Part shown: positions 8,471 to 17,668 of the stretch, one piece after another | How positions within the stretch are numbered: position 1 is the first letter of the stretch | Layout of the letters: each line of letters opens with the position of its first letter | DNA from: Chloroflexota bacterium | GTDB lineage: Bacteria > Chloroflexota > Anaerolineae > J036 > Brachytrichaceae | Direction of reading: 5' to 3' | NCBI GenBank assembly: GCA_021788625.1 | Contig: JAJYKL010000008.1 | Location: forward strand, 16,972 to 80,971 | Length of the DNA: 64,000 nt | Translations under genes and position numbers: made by a program | The notes under the pieces: model-generated | Told to the model about the DNA's origin: nothing | Seen by the model: the letters and a program-made list of their open reading frames with translations, nothing else | Database searches by the model: none

Positions 8471-8482
8471 AGGGATCCTGGT

Positions 8483-8500
8483 GATTGGCGCTGGCCAATC
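8483..8500. terminator. Stem-loop between convergent lipoprotein and sufD genes
   Basis: GATTGGC (8483-8489) pairs with GCCAATC (8494-8500) around a 4-nt loop, 13 nt after the lipoprotein stop and in the gap to the convergent sufD gene. It could serve as a weak terminator, but there is no T-run on either strand. Confidence 0.35.
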
Positions 8501-8604
8501 GCGTATCCGCTTCAACCGCCATTGCAGCATGTGTGTTGACGAAAAAGTCGCCGCTGCAACCTGTGCCGGGGTGCCCAGGCGCGACCGCCGTTCTGAACTT
8601 TACG

Positions 8605-9963
8605 CTAGCCGATCTTCCTGCTGATCTCGCTGGTCAGCCGTTCGCGTGTCTCCTCCAGCGGGATGCGATCGATGACCGGGGCAAAGAACCCTTCCACCAT
8701 CAGCCTGCGGGCGTCCACTTCGGGCAAGCCACGAGTGGCCATGTAGAACATCGGCTCCTCTTCAAGCTGTCCAACCGTAGCTCCATGCGTGCAGCGCACG
8801 TCGTCAGCCTCGATCTCCAGCCCGGGAATAGAGTCAGCCCGCGAACGGGGTGAGAGCTGCAGGTTGCGGTTGGCCTGATAGCCGTCGCTCTTCTGCGCAC
8901 CCGGGAACACGCGGATATTGCCGCGCCATACCGTGCGCGACTCATCGCGTAATGCGACCTTGTATAACAAGTCACTCTTGCACGCCGGGGCAATGTGGTT
9001 CTGCTGCGTGTCGATATGCATCTGCTGTTTCGAATCGGTGAAAAATACCCCCGATAGGAGCGCTGTGCTCTTCGGACCCAGCAGGTCTGCCTCCAGGAGC
9101 GTCTTGGTAAATCGGGCTCCCAGGCCACCCAGTACCCAGTGCACGGTGGCGGATTCGTATAGATGCGCACGTTCAGTGGTGAAGTTCCACACGTTGCGGC
9201 CCCAATCCTGCAGGCTAATATAGTCCAGCTGGCTATCTTTGCCCAGGATGATCTCCACTGCGCCGTTTACCAGAACCTGTGGCGGGCGTGCGCTGGAGTT
9301 TCCCGCAGGACCTTCGACCGGATCGGACGTAAACTCCTCGATCAGGGTGGCCTGTGCGCCCTCTTGCAGCACCACGAGCGTATGCGTGAAGCTGTCGGGC
9401 TGCCAAGCCGTCATGCGGGTGAGAGTGCGGAGTGGCTCCTTGATGTGCACGCCTGCCGGCACGACGAGCACCGTCCCGCCTCGCAGGTAGACGCCGTGCA
9501 GCGCAGCGAAATAGGAGTCCGACACTTTCACGCACTCGGTCATCAAGTATTTTTGGATCAGGTCGCCATGCTGCTGGATGGCGGTGGCCAGGTCGGTAAA
9601 AACAACCCCCTGCTGAGCAAGTTCCGGGTTCAGATAAGTTCCAGTGCTTGTCCCGTTGACGTGCGCCACCCAACCGCTTGCGCTCGACGGGTGGGGTACC
9701 TCTGCCGGCATTGTGGCACTGGACGAGTTCGATGTGATAGCCGTGAGGATTTGCTCCAGTTTCAGGGTGCTCAGATCCACTCGACGCCACAACTCGTCGC
9801 TACGTTGAGGGGCGGGTGTGTCGCGAAACACGCGCAGCGCCTCCAGCCGGCGGGCAAGCATCCAATCGGGGTCGTTTTGCGAGGCTGAGTAGTGCTCGAT
9901 CGCCTCACGATTCAATTCACCGCTCTTCACCAGCGGCGCAGGCCTCAAGTTTACGATGGGCAT
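8605..9963 (-). CDS. sufD: Fe-S cluster assembly protein SufD
   Basis: A 452-residue SufD from ATG 9963; a GTG at 9978 inside sufB is an alternative start. SufD forms the SufBC2D scaffold that assembles iron-sulfur clusters in the cytoplasm. The protein has the divergent N-terminal helical part, a central beta-helix with THTLVVLQEGAQATLIEEF and a C-terminal SufB/D core with THGATVGQLEEEPMFYMATRGLPEVDARRLMVEGF, the region that contacts SufC. It is the last gene in the order sufC-sufB-sufD, with only 4 bp between the sufB stop and this ATG. No cysteine desulfurase (sufS) or sufU/iscU follows, so sulfur delivery must be encoded elsewhere. Confidence 0.93.
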   Translation of the reverse strand: MPIVNLRPAPLVKSGELNREAIEHYSASQNDPDWMLARRLEALRVFRDTPAPQRSDELWRRVDLSTLKLEQILTAITSNSSSATMPAEVPHPSSASGWVAHVNGTSTGTYLNPELAQQGVVFTDLATAIQQHGDLIQKYLMTECVKVSDSYFAALHGVYLRGGTVLVVPAGVHIKEPLRTLTRMTAWQPDSFTHTLVVLQEGAQATLIEEFTSDPVEGPAGNSSARPPQVLVNGAVEIILGKDSQLDYISLQDWGRNVWNFTTERAHLYESATVHWVLGGLGARFTKTLLEADLLGPKSTALLSGVFFTDSKQQMHIDTQQNHIAPACKSDLLYKVALRDESRTVWRGNIRVFPGAQKSDGYQANRNLQLSPRSRADSIPGLEIEADDVRCTHGATVGQLEEEPMFYMATRGLPEVDARRLMVEGFFAPVIDRIPLEETRERLTSEISRKIG

Positions 9964-9967
9964 GGTG

Positions 9968-11389
9968 TTAGCCGACACTTCCTTCCATTTGCAGGGCGAT
10001 CAACCGGTTCATCTCGACAGCGTACTCCATGGGCAGCTCCTTCACGAGCGGTTCGATGAAGCCCGATACGACCATGGTCGACGCCTCTTCCTCGCTCAGG
10101 CCGCGGCTCATGGCATAGAAGAGCTGCTCCTCACCTATTTTGCTCACCGACGCCTCGTGACCGATGCTGACATTGTCGTTATCGACCTCGATGTAGGGGT
10201 AGGTGTCGGAACGGCTCTTCTCGTCAAGCAGCAGTGCGTCGCACGTCACGCTACTGCGGCTGTTTTCGGCATCCTTGTACACCTTCAGGAGCCCGCGGTA
10301 GCTGGTACGCCCGCCGTCCTTGCTGATGGATTTGGAGACAATTTTGGACGTGGTGTTCGGTGCGACATGTACCACCTTTCCGCCGGCGTCCTGATGCTGG
10401 CCTTTGCCCGCGAAGGCGATGGATAGGATCTCACCATGCGCGCCCGGTTCCATCAGATATACCGCGGGATACTTCATCGTGAGTTTGGAGCCCAGATTAC
10501 CATCCACCCACTCCATCGTCGCATCCTGGTAGGCAACCGCACGCTTGGTCACCAGGTTGTAGACGTTGGTGGACCAGTTCTGTATGGTGGTATAGCGGCA
10601 GCGCCCGCCTTTCTTCACGATAATCTCCACCACCGCGCTGTGCAGCGAATCGGAAGAATAGATGGGCGCCGTACAACCTTCAACGTAGTGCACATAAGCG
10701 CCTTCATCCACGATGATGAGGGTGCGTTCAAACTGTCCCACATTCCGGGCGTTGATACGAAAATAAGCCTGCAGCGGCAGGTCGACGTGTACACCCGGCG
10801 GCACGTAGATGAACGACCCGCCTGACCACACCGCACTATTGAGCGCAGCGAACTTGTTGTCGCTGTAGGGAATGACGGTGCCGAAATATTCGCGCAACAA
10901 CTCGGAGTGCTCCTTCAGAGCGATGTCGGTGCTGACGAAGATGACCCCTTTCTGGGCCAGCTCCCGGGTGATATTGTGATAGACCACTTCGCTTTCGTAT
11001 TGTGCGCCAACTCCTGACAGATACTTCTGCTCGGCCTCGGGGATGCCCAGCTTGTCGAAGGTGCGTTTGATCTCTGGTGACACGTCCTCCCATGACTCAT
11101 TTTGCTCTGCGCCGGTCGGTTTGATGTAGTAATAGATGTCGTCGAACTTGATGGTGTTCAAAGCCTCGGTGCCACCCCAATTGGGCATCGGCCTGGCCTC
11201 GAACGCCTGGAATGCCTTCATGCGGAAGTCTGTCATCCACTGCGGCTCGCCCTTCATATGCGATATCTCACGAACTACGTCCGCATCCAATCCCTTGCGG
11301 CTCTTGAACTCGTAGTTCTCTGCTTCATGGAAGCCGTACTTCTCCGCATAACTATCATTTACACTTACAGGCGACTTGTTTTCAGTCAT
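9968..11389 (-). CDS. sufB: Fe-S cluster assembly scaffold SufB
   Basis: A 473-residue SufB starting at ATG 11389, which overlaps the sufC stop in TGATG and has AGAGG 7 nt upstream; a GTG one codon earlier is the alternative. Typical segments are [20 protein letters not shown] at the N-terminus, [20 protein letters not shown] in the beta-helix, and [20 protein letters not shown] at the C-terminus, where the glutamate used in cluster assembly sits. SufB is the main scaffold on which [Fe-S] clusters form with SufC and SufD. The context is complete for the scaffold complex but lacks desulfurase and carrier genes. Confidence 0.97.
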   Translation of the reverse strand: MTENKSPVSVNDSYAEKYGFHEAENYEFKSRKGLDADVVREISHMKGEPQWMTDFRMKAFQAFEARPMPNWGGTEALNTIKFDDIYYYIKPTGAEQNESWEDVSPEIKRTFDKLGIPEAEQKYLSGVGAQYESEVVYHNITRELAQKGVIFVSTDIALKEHSELLREYFGTVIPYSDNKFAALNSAVWSGGSFIYVPPGVHVDLPLQAYFRINARNVGQFERTLIIVDEGAYVHYVEGCTAPIYSSDSLHSAVVEIIVKKGGRCRYTTIQNWSTNVYNLVTKRAVAYQDATMEWVDGNLGSKLTMKYPAVYLMEPGAHGEILSIAFAGKGQHQDAGGKVVHVAPNTTSKIVSKSISKDGGRTSYRGLLKVYKDAENSRSSVTCDALLLDEKSRSDTYPYIEVDNDNVSIGHEASVSKIGEEQLFYAMSRGLSEEEASTMVVSGFIEPLVKELPMEYAVEMNRLIALQMEGSVG

Positions 11390-12201
11390 CACTTTACCTC
11401 TGGCTCCGGCTCACGTAGCCAGTCGTAGCCGCGCTCTTCCAGTTGCAGCGCCAGGTCCGGCCCGCCGGATTCCGCCACCTGACCGTTAATCAAAACGTGC
11501 ACGAACTGGGGCCGAATGTAGTTCAGCAGGCGCTGATAATGCGTGATCACCAGAATGCCCATCTGGGGGTCCCGCTCGTGAAGGATGTTTACGCCTTCAC
11601 TCACGATGCGTAATGCGTCGATGTCCAGCCCGGAATCGGTCTCGTCCAATACGGCCAATTGTGGCTTCAGTAGCGCCATTTGCAGGATTTCTGCGCGCTT
11701 CTTCTCACCGCCGCTGAACCCGTCATTCAGGTAGCGGCTGGCAAATGAATCGTCCACCTTCAGGATGCGCATGGCATCACGCAGTTGCTTGCGGAACTCC
11801 GGAATGGAGATGCTTTTTACGTCAGCCGGCAGCACGCCGTCATGTTGTGCTGCAGCGGTGGCTTTAATACGTGCGTTGACTGCTGTACGCAGGAAGTTCG
11901 CCACGGTCACGCCAGGGATTGCCACCGGGTATTGAAATGCCAGGAATAGACCCAGCCGGCTACGTTCGTCCGGTTTCATCGCCAGCACATTCTTGCCCTC
12001 GAAGACAATATCCCCCTGCGTCACCGTGTAGTTTGGGTGACCCATGATCGAATAGGCCAGCGTACTCTTGCCGGAGCCATTTGGCCCCATGATGGCGTGC
12101 ACCTCGCCGGCGTTCATGCTTAAGTTCAAGCCCTTTAAAATGGGTTTCCCTGCTACGCTGACGTGTAAATTCTTAACCTCAAACCAAATGGATGTATCCA
12201 C
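11389..12201 (-). CDS. sufC: Fe-S cluster assembly ATPase SufC
   Basis: A 270-residue ABC-type ATPase. It has Walker [10 protein letters not shown], the signature [15 protein letters not shown], Walker [13 protein letters not shown] and a switch histidine in [12 protein letters not shown], all standard for SufC, which powers SufBC2D. Translation starts at GTG 12201 with GAGGAA about 9 nt upstream. It is the first gene of the suf operon behind a good promoter at 12291-12319, leaving a leader of roughly 80 nt. I see no IscR/SufR-type regulator nearby. Confidence 0.96.
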   Translation of the reverse strand: MDTSIWFEVKNLHVSVAGKPILKGLNLSMNAGEVHAIMGPNGSGKSTLAYSIMGHPNYTVTQGDIVFEGKNVLAMKPDERSRLGLFLAFQYPVAIPGVTVANFLRTAVNARIKATAAAQHDGVLPADVKSISIPEFRKQLRDAMRILKVDDSFASRYLNDGFSGGEKKRAEILQMALLKPQLAVLDETDSGLDIDALRIVSEGVNILHERDPQMGILVITHYQRLLNYIRPQFVHVLINGQVAESGGPDLALQLEERGYDWLREPEPEVK

Positions 12202-12290
12202 CTATGATTTCCTCGCTCGAGTGTGTTATCCACACAATGACGGAGTATGTTACGCACTGCAACTTCACTCACAGTCCGAACTCAGCCCGA

Positions 12291-12319
12291 AGTATATCCC
12301 GCGTCAAGGATTAAGTCAA
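12291..12319 (-). promoter_or_regulatory. Promoter of the sufCBD operon
   Basis: On the minus strand TTGACT (12314-12319) is followed after exactly 17 bp by TATACT (12291-12296). It matches the housekeeping-sigma consensus at 5/6 in both boxes and correct spacing. The expected start is near 12284. Confidence 0.75.
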
Positions 12320-12381
12320 TATTTATGATCACCATCATCATTATTGTTGGTGTCCGTATTATGTGCTCTACCTGAGGCATG

Positions 12382-13476
12382 TCATGTGTGAGATGATGCC
12401 CGTCGCGAATTGGTTTCTGCCTGGTCTTGCTCTTCGGGTGGCTGAGGCTTGTGGGTTCGTGATGAGAGGATGAACAGTACGATCACGACGGCCAGGGCGA
12501 GTAGCGCCAGAGTGACTAACTTCAATAAAGGAGGTTGAGAAATAAGCGCCCCCAGACCGAAGAGGGCGCAGGTGCCCGTGTAAAGCGCAATGATTTTCTG
12601 TGCACTCCAACCCGTATCGAGCAGGCGAAAGTGCAGGTGACCCCGGTCGCCCCGAGTCGGGTTACGCCCGTGCCGGGCGCGGTCGAAGATCTGCCAGGCC
12701 ACATCGGCAATCGGCAGGCCCATGACCAGCAGCAGTAACGCCACCTTGGCGCCCGCAACAATGCCCACGCAGGCCAGTGTAAATCCCAGGTACAGAGCCC
12801 CACCACCGAGGAAAATGCGGGCAGGGGGGAAGTTGAAAAGCAAAAAGCCCAGCAAAGTGCCAATCATCGCCAGTGGCAATAGCGCCACACTGTATTGCCC
12901 TTCGCGTATCATGTGAATGGCCGTGACTCCTGCAGCCACCATGGCAACACTGGCCGCCAACCCGTCGATGCCGTCCAGCCAGTTGACGGTGTTGATCATG
13001 CCCATAAACCATAACAGGCTAATGGCCACCACAAGCGCCATCGACACGGATCTCAGCACCACCAGCTGACCATTCAGCGGATTGGTGAACCGCTCAATAA
13101 ATATGGTAAACCCGATGGCGATGAGTGCAGCCACCGCCTGAGCCGCAAACTGGGGCGCGGACGAAAGCTCGAACCGGTCATCGATCACCCCAATTACAAA
13201 CATGAACGTCCCACCCAATAGCAGGCCAATCAGGCGTGTATGCTCATTGGGATCAAGAGTCGGTACATTGAAGAACTTGCTCAGCAGCACGGTTGCGGTG
13301 AATGCGCCCCATAGAGGCAAGGCACCCAGACGCGAGGTTACGCGGGTATGCTGTCGCCGTCCACCTGGCATGGCGACGATATGGAGTCGCGGTCCCAACC
13401 AGATTGCCAGGCGGGTAAGTGCCAGCGAAAGCGCTAGGGCGATGAGCGGTGTGAGTATGGCAGGAATGATCGGCAC
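12382..13476 (-). CDS. Undecaprenyl-phosphate sugar-1-phosphate transferase (WecA/TagO/MraY family)
   Basis: A 364-residue polytopic membrane protein with about ten hydrophobic segments. Catalytic-loop motifs of the polyprenyl-phosphate N-acetylhexosamine-1-phosphate transferase family are present: GVIDDRFELS (Asp pair), NTVNWLDGIDGLAA, and GDRGHLHFRLLDTGW with the His motif typical of WecA/TagO rather than MraY. It should move GlcNAc-1-P (or similar) from UDP-sugar to undecaprenyl phosphate at the inner face of the membrane to begin a cell-surface glycan. The C-terminus ends in a charged, Glu/Gln-rich tail. It starts at GTG with no Shine-Dalgarno but with TAAAAT 6 nt upstream. The divergent neighbour begins only 37 bp away. 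Confidence 0.9.
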   Translation of the reverse strand: MPIIPAILTPLIALALSLALTRLAIWLGPRLHIVAMPGGRRQHTRVTSRLGALPLWGAFTATVLLSKFFNVPTLDPNEHTRLIGLLLGGTFMFVIGVIDDRFELSSAPQFAAQAVAALIAIGFTIFIERFTNPLNGQLVVLRSVSMALVVAISLLWFMGMINTVNWLDGIDGLAASVAMVAAGVTAIHMIREGQYSVALLPLAMIGTLLGFLLFNFPPARIFLGGGALYLGFTLACVGIVAGAKVALLLLVMGLPIADVAWQIFDRARHGRNPTRGDRGHLHFRLLDTGWSAQKIIALYTGTCALFGLGALISQPPLLKLVTLALLALAVVIVLFILSSRTHKPQPPEEQDQAETNSRRASSHT

Positions 13477-13482
13477 CCATTG

Positions 13483-13488
13483 ATTTTA
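13483..13488 (-). promoter_or_regulatory. Candidate leaderless promoter (-10) of the WecA-like gene
   Basis: TAAAAT on the minus strand ends 6 nt before the GTG at 13476. No Shine-Dalgarno is present between them. Transcription would begin at or next to the start codon. Confidence 0.5.
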
Positions 13489-13500
13489 AGACAACTGCCC

Positions 13501-13506
13501 TATAAT
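13501..13506 (+). promoter_or_regulatory. Candidate leaderless promoter (-10) of the DUF2085 gene
   Basis: A perfect TATAAT ends 7 nt before the GTG at 13514. TTGATT at 13480-13485 could be the -35 box, although the 15-bp spacer is short. No Shine-Dalgarno precedes the GTG. Confidence 0.55.
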
Positions 13507-13513
13507 CCCACCC

Positions 13514-14215
13514 GTGCAGCAACAGTCTTCCACACGTCCGGAGATCGTACGCGCTCCCGAAGCTGGTACAGTAGTCGACGCGCTCAACGCGTTTGCCGGT
13601 TGGTTCAACCGTCACTGGCTGGCGGTCGTCGTCGGCATCCTTTTGGTCTATGCGTTGCTTCCATTTGGCGCACCGGTGCTAATGGAAGCTGGCCTGACCG
13701 ATGCCGCCCAATGGATCTATCAGCCCTTCAAGCTGGTGTGCCATACCTACGCCTTTCGCACATTTTTCCTGTTCGGGCAGTCATTCGTCTACCCGCGCGG
13801 CAATGGCAATGGTGTATTTGAGCGCGCCACAGGTATTCCGGATACGCCTGCTGGTCTGCTGCAGGCACGCCAATTTCAAGGAAACCAGCAAATGGGTTAC
13901 AAGGTGGCCATCTGTGAGCGCGATAATGCCATCTACCTTGCACTGGCTGTGAATGGCATCGCATTCGCGTTGGTTCGCAAACGCGCGCGGCCGCTGCCCT
14001 GGTTGTGGTTCATCCTGATTGGTCTGGTACCCATGGGGATCGACGGGTTCGCGCAGTTATTGAGTCAATGGCCGTTCTCCCTGCTGCCATTTTATGAAAG
14101 CTCCTGGGTGGCGCGTGTCATCACGGGCAGCCTGTTTGGCTTTGGCGTGGCATGGTTGGTCTACCCCATGGTGGAGGAAGCGGTACGCGGCATGGCTATC
14201 AAGCGTGTGGCATGA
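13514..14215 (+). CDS. DUF2085 family integral membrane protein
   Basis: A 233-residue membrane protein with about five hydrophobic segments. The DUF2085 hallmarks are a cytosol-facing cysteine/histidine stretch FKLVCHTYAFRTFF and KVAICERDNAIYLALA, followed by PMGIDGFAQLL. The conserved Cys, His and Asp residues suggest a metal- or redox-linked role, but the family has no settled function. It begins with GTG directly after a -10 box, so the mRNA is probably leaderless. It is 79 bp upstream of a TlpA-like thioredoxin, which makes a shared redox role at the membrane possible but unproven. Confidence 0.85.
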   Translation: MQQQSSTRPEIVRAPEAGTVVDALNAFAGWFNRHWLAVVVGILLVYALLPFGAPVLMEAGLTDAAQWIYQPFKLVCHTYAFRTFFLFGQSFVYPRGNGNGVFERATGIPDTPAGLLQARQFQGNQQMGYKVAICERDNAIYLALAVNGIAFALVRKRARPLPWLWFILIGLVPMGIDGFAQLLSQWPFSLLPFYESSWVARVITGSLFGFGVAWLVYPMVEEAVRGMAIKRVA

Positions 14216-14294
14216 ACTGCCGGCCAGCCAACCAGGCGTTCCATCTTTCGAGATGAACGACCCTGTCCTGCTGGCATTTCGCGATTGACTGGTT

Positions 14295-14864
14295 ATGGCT
14301 CAACCCAAAAAAGGATTCCCATTCAATATCTTGATTCTCTCCGTGATCACGATGGTGTTTGGGTTCGGTATGGGACTGATCATCATCAATAGTCACTCGG
14401 CGGCTGACAGCCCAATCGTTGAGCTGCCCACCTCCAGTGTGCGCCAACTGACCTTGAATAGCACAGCGCCCGACTTCACCCTACGTACTCTTTCCGGTCA
14501 GGCCGTCTCGCTTGACAGTTTCCGTGGCAGGCGTGTACTGGTTAACTTCTGGGCTTCTTGGTGCGGACCCTGCCAGCTTGAGACGCCTGATCTGGAGCGT
14601 GCCTATAAGCAGCTTCGCCAGCAAAACGTGGTTTTCGTCGGTATCGGTACAGGGGATGAAACGGCCCGGCTGAAGCAGTTTGTTGCGGATCACGGTGTGA
14701 CCTACACTATCGTTGAGGACCCTGAAGGTACGGTGAGTGACAGCTATGGGGTGGTCGGTCTACCCAGCACGTTCCTGATCGATTCGAAGGGTTTCGTGCG
14801 CAAGGAGTATACCGGCCCCGTGACCGCACAACAGGTGTTGGCGGACATGGCCCAGGTGAATTGA
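14295..14864 (+). CDS. TlpA/ResA-type membrane-anchored thiol-disulfide oxidoreductase
   Basis: A 189-residue protein with one N-terminal membrane helix (about residues 10-30) and an extracytoplasmic thioredoxin-fold domain. The AhpC/TSA-like opening APDFTLRTLSGQAVSLDSFRG leads to the active site WASWCGPC, and the cis-proline loop is present in GLPSTFLID. Such proteins reduce or isomerise disulfides outside the membrane, for example during cytochrome c maturation or protein folding. No cytochrome maturation genes are near. The C-terminal QVLADMAQVN is typical. No strong Shine-Dalgarno is visible before the ATG, so it may be translated from the DUF2085 transcript. Confidence 0.92.
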   Translation: MAQPKKGFPFNILILSVITMVFGFGMGLIIINSHSAADSPIVELPTSSVRQLTLNSTAPDFTLRTLSGQAVSLDSFRGRRVLVNFWASWCGPCQLETPDLERAYKQLRQQNVVFVGIGTGDETARLKQFVADHGVTYTIVEDPEGTVSDSYGVVGLPSTFLIDSKGFVRKEYTGPVTAQQVLADMAQVN

Positions 14865-14920
14865 TCCATACAATCGATGTGAGCCAGGAGCTCGTTGGAG
14901 TACGTGGAGGTAACCCAATT

Positions 14921-15793
14921 ATGAGTGACGCTCAACCCATCTTTGCCGTGATTGGAGGTAGCGGGCTGTATAGCATGCCGGGCCTGACCGATATCATCGA
15001 GCATCGTATGAGCACGCCATTTGGTGATCCATCTGACGCCATCGTCACCGGTACGCTGGCCGGGCAGCGTGTGGCATTTTTACCGCGTCACGGGCGAGGT
15101 CACCGTTATAGCCCAGGCGAAGTTCCATCGCGTGCCAATATCTACGCGCTCAAATCCCTGGGCGTGACCCACATCGTCAGCGTCAGCGCATGCGGCAGCT
15201 TGCGTGAAGAGCTGAAGCCGCTGGATATCGTCGTACCAGATCAGTTGCTGGACTACACCCGTGGCAGGCGAATCGCCTCGTTTTTTGATAATGGCATCGT
15301 GGCCCATGTGGGCGTGGCGGAACCGGTCTCACCCTCGCTCAGCGCAGCGCTGGCGCAGGCGGTGAAAGACGTGGGCGGCACCGTGCACGAAGGGGGCACA
15401 TTCATCACCATCGAGGGCCCGCGCTTCAGCACCAAAGCTGAAAGCCGCGCCTACCGAGCCTGGGGGTGTGACATCATCGGTATGACGGCCTGCCCCGAGG
15501 CGTTCTTGGCGCGTGAAGCGGAAATTGATTATGCGATCATGGCCCATGTCACCGACTATGATGTCTGGCGCGAGTCGGAGGAGGCGGTCACCGTCGCCAT
15601 GGTCATCGAACGGCTGAACGCGAACCTGACCCTGGCCCAAAAAGCCATCGCACAACTGGCGCCGGTGGTGCCCAGGCTGCCGCACGAGACTGAGGGAGCG
15701 ATGAGCATATCCGTTATCACCGCGCGTGATGCCATCGCACCGGCGACACGTGAGCGCGTCAGGTTACTGGTTGGGAAGTATTTAGGTGAATGA
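14921..15793 (+). CDS. mtnP: S-methyl-5'-thioadenosine phosphorylase
   Basis: From ATG 14921 (GGAGG upstream) the enzyme is 290 residues. It contains FAVIGGSGLYSM, the phosphate/sugar site PRHGRGHRYSPGEVPSRANI, IEGPRFSTKAESRAYRAWG and the purine-binding end FLAREAEIDYAIMAHVTDYD. MtnP cleaves methylthioadenosine, a polyamine-synthesis by-product, to adenine and 5-methylthioribose-1-phosphate. The asparagine-versus-aspartate position in the purine site reads as Asp in TDYD, which fits an adenine-type (MTA) enzyme rather than a guanine/hypoxanthine one. No other methionine-salvage gene is adjacent. The small membrane protein gene follows after 12 bp. Confidence 0.9.
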   Translation: MSDAQPIFAVIGGSGLYSMPGLTDIIEHRMSTPFGDPSDAIVTGTLAGQRVAFLPRHGRGHRYSPGEVPSRANIYALKSLGVTHIVSVSACGSLREELKPLDIVVPDQLLDYTRGRRIASFFDNGIVAHVGVAEPVSPSLSAALAQAVKDVGGTVHEGGTFITIEGPRFSTKAESRAYRAWGCDIIGMTACPEAFLAREAEIDYAIMAHVTDYDVWRESEEAVTVAMVIERLNANLTLAQKAIAQLAPVVPRLPHETEGAMSISVITARDAIAPATRERVRLLVGKYLGE

Positions 15794-15805
15794 GGATGTG
15801 ACGCT

Positions 15806-16315
15806 ATGCAGCACGAGCGGCGGAGACCTGTTTCACCCATCCTGTGGGTGCTGGCAGTTGGCTCGTTCATCCTGAACCTCCTCATCATGGCAGCTCTGAT
15901 CAAGGCGGTCCTCGTTGGCCGGCAGATGGCCGCAACGATGGCGGACCAACTGGATGCCATGAGCCAGCAATCCATCAACTACACCTTTCACCTAAGCCAG
16001 ACGGTGCCGGTGCATACGAGCGTCCCTTTCAGCTATACGGCGGTGGTGCCTTTCAACCAGGTTATACCCATCAGTACATCAGTGTGGGTGACCAAGGAGC
16101 TGCCCGTGGTTGGGCAGATCGCCTTCGATGTGCCGATTCAGGCTGCCGTTCCGATCAGCCTGAGCATACCCATTCAGATAACCCGCACCATCGACGTGAA
16201 CGCCGATGTTCCGCTGGACCTGAGCATCCCCCTGCAGATTGCGCTGCGTGATACGCCGCTGAAGGGGACACTGGATAACCTGATCACATCGCTCAATGCC
16301 CTGGCCGGGCGCTAG
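15806..16315 (+). CDS. Unknown single-pass membrane protein with Val/Ile-Pro repeat strands
   Basis: A 169-residue protein that I do not recognise. A short basic N-terminus precedes one strong hydrophobic helix (about residues 12-37, ILWVLAVGSFILNLLIMAAL). The rest is extracytoplasmic and built of short repeated strands centred on V/I-P-[IFL], for example TVPVHTSVPFSYTAVVPF, VIPIST, DVPIQAAVPISLSIPI, ADVPLDLSIPL. Spacing is 8-16 residues, suggesting a beta-rich repeat rod or sheet. It is closed by a short amphipathic helix. The gene is probably co-transcribed with the MTA phosphorylase, 12 bp upstream, but no functional link is evident. Confidence 0.7.
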   Translation: MQHERRRPVSPILWVLAVGSFILNLLIMAALIKAVLVGRQMAATMADQLDAMSQQSINYTFHLSQTVPVHTSVPFSYTAVVPFNQVIPISTSVWVTKELPVVGQIAFDVPIQAAVPISLSIPIQITRTIDVNADVPLDLSIPLQIALRDTPLKGTLDNLITSLNALAGR

Positions 16316-16481
16316 GTTGGCGCCGGCCGTGTCGGTGCCCGTTCGTCACTCACTAGGGAGCGGCTTGCGATTGAGCGCCAGATATTGGGCATTGATCCTG
16401 AGCTTGCCGAAGGACGACCGGCTCACCATGACTGCCGGGAACAGTATTCTTAACTGCAAGCTGCTCTAAATAAGGAGACTC

Positions 16482-17435
16482 ATGCGCACAGTCATCATTG
16501 GCGGGAAGGGTCACGTGGGTTCCTACCTGGTGCCACGCCTGGTGCAGGCTGGCCACGAAGTGACCTGCATCACACGCGGTCAGCGTGAACCGTATATTCC
16601 CAACGGGGCTTGGAAGGCCGTCCGGCAGATCACTTTAGACCGGGTTGCGGAAGAAGCAACCGGCTCGTTTGGCGCTCGCGTGCGAGACCTGCGCCCCGAT
16701 CTCGTCATCGACATGATCTGTTTCACGCTCGATAGTGCGCGCCAGCTGGCTGAGGCACTGCGGGGGCAGGTGCAACTGCTGCTCCATTGCGGCACCATTT
16801 GGGTGCACGGTCCAAGCATGCAGGTGCCCACCACAGAAGAACAACCTCGCCACCCCTTCGGCGACTATGGCATCCGCAAAGCTGAAATCGAGTCTTACCT
16901 TCTGCGCGAGGCGCGCGTGAACGGCCTGCCCGCTGTGGTGCTGCATCCGGGACACATCGTCGGGCAGGGCTGGGCACCCTTGAACCCTGCCGGTCACTTC
17001 AACGCACAGGTGTTCACCCGCATCGCGCGCGGAGAAGAACTCAACCTGCCAAACCTGGGTCAGGAGACAGTGCATCATGTGCACGCCGATGACGTAGCCC
17101 AGGCGTTTATGCAGGCCATTTCCCACTGGTCAACCGCAGTAGGCGAGAGCTTCCATGTCGTCTCGCCTCAGGCGTTGTCACTGCGCGGTTATGCAGAGGC
17201 CATGTACGCATGGTTCGGGCAGACTGTGCGCCTGTCGTTCACCCCCTGGTCCATGTGGCGTACGACGGTGAGTGAGCAGGAAGCCGGTGCAACCTGGGAT
17301 CATATTGCGCACAGCCCGAACTGCAGCATTGCCAAGGCGCAACGCCTGCTCGCCTACCAGCCACGCTACAGCTCGTTGCAGGCCGTGCAGGAGTCCGTCA
17401 CCTGGCTCATCGAGCACGGCGTTCTAACCATCTAG
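16482..17435 (+). CDS. NAD(P)-dependent epimerase/dehydratase family protein (extended SDR)
   Basis: A 317-residue extended short-chain dehydrogenase. The N-terminus MRTVIIGGKGHVGSYLVPRL is a Rossmann dinucleotide-binding motif (G-x-x-G-x-x-G). A degenerate active site is present: the Y-x-x-x-K pair appears as YGIRKAEIE. Mid-protein VLHPGHIVGQGWAPLNPAG and NLGQETVHHVHADDVAQAF follow the usual pattern of sugar-nucleotide epimerases and related reductases. A good Shine-Dalgarno (AAGGAG) precedes the ATG. Downstream, separated by a 233-bp gap with its own promoter, are a polyol dehydrogenase and a TIM-barrel isomerase, so it may belong to a sugar or polyol pathway. Confidence 0.85.
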   Translation: MRTVIIGGKGHVGSYLVPRLVQAGHEVTCITRGQREPYIPNGAWKAVRQITLDRVAEEATGSFGARVRDLRPDLVIDMICFTLDSARQLAEALRGQVQLLLHCGTIWVHGPSMQVPTTEEQPRHPFGDYGIRKAEIESYLLREARVNGLPAVVLHPGHIVGQGWAPLNPAGHFNAQVFTRIARGEELNLPNLGQETVHHVHADDVAQAFMQAISHWSTAVGESFHVVSPQALSLRGYAEAMYAWFGQTVRLSFTPWSMWRTTVSEQEAGATWDHIAHSPNCSIAKAQRLLAYQPRYSSLQAVQESVTWLIEHGVLTI

Positions 17436-17614
17436 AGTGGGACGAACGGAATCTGGGTGCGCAGGTCAATCCCACGCCACCAATCACCACACGGGGTCCG
17501 TGCTGGCAGAGTGGCATCACCTGCAAGCGAGAACCCGGACCGGGCGCTGCGTGGCAATCAAAGGTGGCGGAGGCGTAGATGCCCGTTCGTCCAGGTTAGT
17601 CCTCTGCGCACACA

Positions 17615-17643
17615 TTGTGCTGTGACGCCTTTGCCGCTATATT
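17615..17643 (+). promoter_or_regulatory. Promoter of the polyol dehydrogenase-isomerase operon
   Basis: TTGTGC (17615-17620) and TATATT (17638-17643) are separated by 17 bp. The start would fall near 17650, giving a leader of about 20 nt that contains GGGAGGG before the ATG at 17669. Confidence 0.55.
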
Positions 17644-17668
17644 ATCAACAGCAGGGAGGGTGATGCAC

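Noticed and set aside
12535..12738. Other-frame ORFs inside the WecA-like gene
   Set aside because: No start signal, low-complexity Arg/Pro-rich translation and a conserved membrane protein on the minus strand.
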